NCBI GenBank assembly: GCA_030704615.1
Contig: CM060731.1
Span: 71,220,756-71,280,755, forward strand
Origin: Takakia lepidozioides
Lineage: Eukaryota > Streptophyta > Takakiopsida > Takakiales > Takakiaceae
Direction: 5' to 3'
Length of the DNA: 60,000 nucleotides
The translations under genes and the position numbers were made by a program. Shown here piece after piece: positions 58,801 to 60,000 of this stretch (position 1 is the stretch's first letter; each line of letters opens with the position of its first letter). The notes beneath the pieces were generated by a model. That model saw only the letters and a list, made by a program, of their open reading frames with translations, did no database searches and was not told where the DNA came from.

Positions 58801-60000
58801 CTGCCTGTGAGAGCATGTACCGGATATAGCAAGTACTTGGCCAACATCAGTTGTTGTAAAGCTGAGCCCTCCAACTGAAGCTGGGCTGACGCACCACAAT
58901 GAGAAAATCTGCATGATTAAAATCCAATAAGTTAGTTTGAACAGGTGCAGATTTCTGAATCTTAATCCCAGGTTGATGAGGCAGGCACTCGTTCGTAAAA
59001 CATTGATGGATGCAAAGCCTCTACGCCCCCAAGCTTTTCCAGTTGGAGCCACAGCAAATATCCAGTTAGCTATCTCAATGTCCAAAATGGAGGCTGGAAA
59101 GTAGACAATGCTTTGGCTCATGGTTTGAGCTTGATCCTCAAGATGCTGCATTTGTTGCTGTGCTTGAAGCATTCTAGACAGATAATTTGTAATCCATTCA
59201 AAGACACTCGTTCTCTACCATTTTCAACCAAACTACAGAGTTTGCAGAGGAAACTCCAGCTGCCAGTTCCACAATGTACCCAGCATCAGAAAAACATGTT
59301 CAATGTGAAGGGAAGACCTCAGTGTATGCCATGTCATGAAGAGACCAGATGCAGTAGACAGCTATGGCAGCCATAACAGGCCAGTTGGTCAGCAGGGACT
59401 TTTTCTTCTCCCGAAGTCGATGCTCATCTTCTGGTGGAGCCACAATAGTCTCCTTCGTTTGTGATTCTGGACCACTGACTGTTAGCATTCTCTAAAGTTG
59501 GTCTGAAATACAAAAGTTGCTTAATAATATTGGCCCTTCATCTAATATGTGCAGTGCAGTATATCATCTCAATGACCATTTCAAGGGACTGCCACACTGA
59601 AGTGGAGAATTCAAAACATCAAGCTGTGAAGTCTAACTGTTATCCACAGCACTTCACAGAAAATGTGCTGTGAACAGAAGCAAGCCCTTACCACTTGAGT
59701 GTTCAAGCATATGTTTTGGGCGTATGTCTTGTGGTGCATCCACTTGGCCACTTTGTGTGTGATCTGAGCTCCAGGTAGTTTGTCCAGAAGAGTCACCAGT
59801 TGATTCAACTGATTTTGATCCCCTTCTCGACAGTGTCCGCTGAAGTCTATCAGACCTGTCGTTACAACTTCCAATAGGAGAACGCAGTGTGGGACAATCT
59901 ATGCCTTCACAGACAGAAACCGTAAGCTGTCTTCGGGGTTCTCCAAGCGACTTGCTTCGTGGAAGCTGAGCTGTCGAGGGGGGTTGGCCATTAGACTCAA
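55857..60000 (-). CDS. Major facilitator superfamily (MFS) transporter, 5' part beyond the right edge
   Basis: Exons in transcription order: 60,000(partial)-59,692; 59,478-59,318; 58,908-58,821; 58,341-58,256; 57,908-57,801; 57,026-56,982; 56,833-56,745; 56,500-56,457; 55,972-55,857. All phases match across GT-AG introns. The joined product reads a cytosolic Ser/Arg-rich loop ([15 protein letters not shown]), then [49 protein letters not shown], the [20 protein letters not shown] signature with [14 protein letters not shown], and a final helix [20 protein letters not shown] before an acidic tail and stop. This is the second half (helices 7-12) of a plant 12-helix MFS carrier of the tetracycline/multidrug-efflux type. 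Substrate unknown; it acts in a membrane. No damage is seen; two exons are only 45 and 44 bp. Confidence 0.85.

Noticed and set aside
1-60000. tRNA, rRNA or organellar insertions
   Set aside because: I saw no cloverleaf-like or rRNA-like conserved segments and no chloroplast or mitochondrial gene pieces.
1-60000. Assigning the window to a named genus (for example Chara, Klebsormidium or a fern)
   Set aside because: Element types and PPR style fit several streptophyte lineages; without a search the choice would be a guess.

Overview
The window is nuclear DNA of a streptophyte, either a charophyte alga or an early-diverging land plant. The signs are GT-AG introns throughout, a plant-type VIRILIZER gene with its conserved C-terminal blocks, PLS-type PPR remnants, and a dense, nested population of Ty3/gypsy, LINE, CACTA and MULE-type elements. 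I cannot name the species from the sequence.

Layout. 1-2.77 kb: minus-strand, multi-exon gene for a ParB/Srx-like protein, running off the left edge. 3.39-5.07 kb: array of about 30 near-perfect 22-24 bp palindromes. 5.47-9.08 kb: divergent plus-strand gene for a SWIM zinc-finger, MULE-like transposase. 9.95-11.80 kb: three-exon FCP1/HAD-like gene with a transposon-associated C-terminal domain. 12.4-12.8 kb: ~100-bp tandem repeats. 13.0-15.9 kb: decayed, internally duplicated PPR gene (minus). 16.9-18.6 kb: short dispersed hairpin motifs and duplicated LINE tails. 19.0-23.85 kb: CACTA element with GC-rich subterminal palindromes, a Cys/His exon, a proline-rich SET-like ORF and a truncated TNP2 transposase. 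23.85-32.7 kb: LINE 3' half split by a Ty3/gypsy element (25,203-32,201) whose pol carries a C5 cytosine methyltransferase upstream of RT and a PHD finger at the end. 33.51-49.95 kb: essentially complete VIRILIZER gene (29 exons in my model, ~2,100 aa), with an antisense LINE in its largest intron. 53.3-54.2 kb: another LINE tail. 54.56-55.44 kb: exons of an unrecognised coiled-coil protein. 55.86-60.0 kb: minus-strand MFS transporter, nine exons seen, 5' part beyond the right edge.

The ordinary host genes are VIRILIZER (m6A writer complex), the MFS transporter and perhaps the coiled-coil gene. The left two thirds is accessory DNA. A recurring theme there is mobile elements carrying chromatin-type domains: a DNA methyltransferase plus PHD finger in the Ty3 element, a SET-like domain in the CACTA element, and a ParB-like gene beside a large palindrome array and a SWIM transposase. 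Exon boundaries were worked out by hand from splice signals and reading-frame continuity; family calls rest on motif recognition, not on searches.
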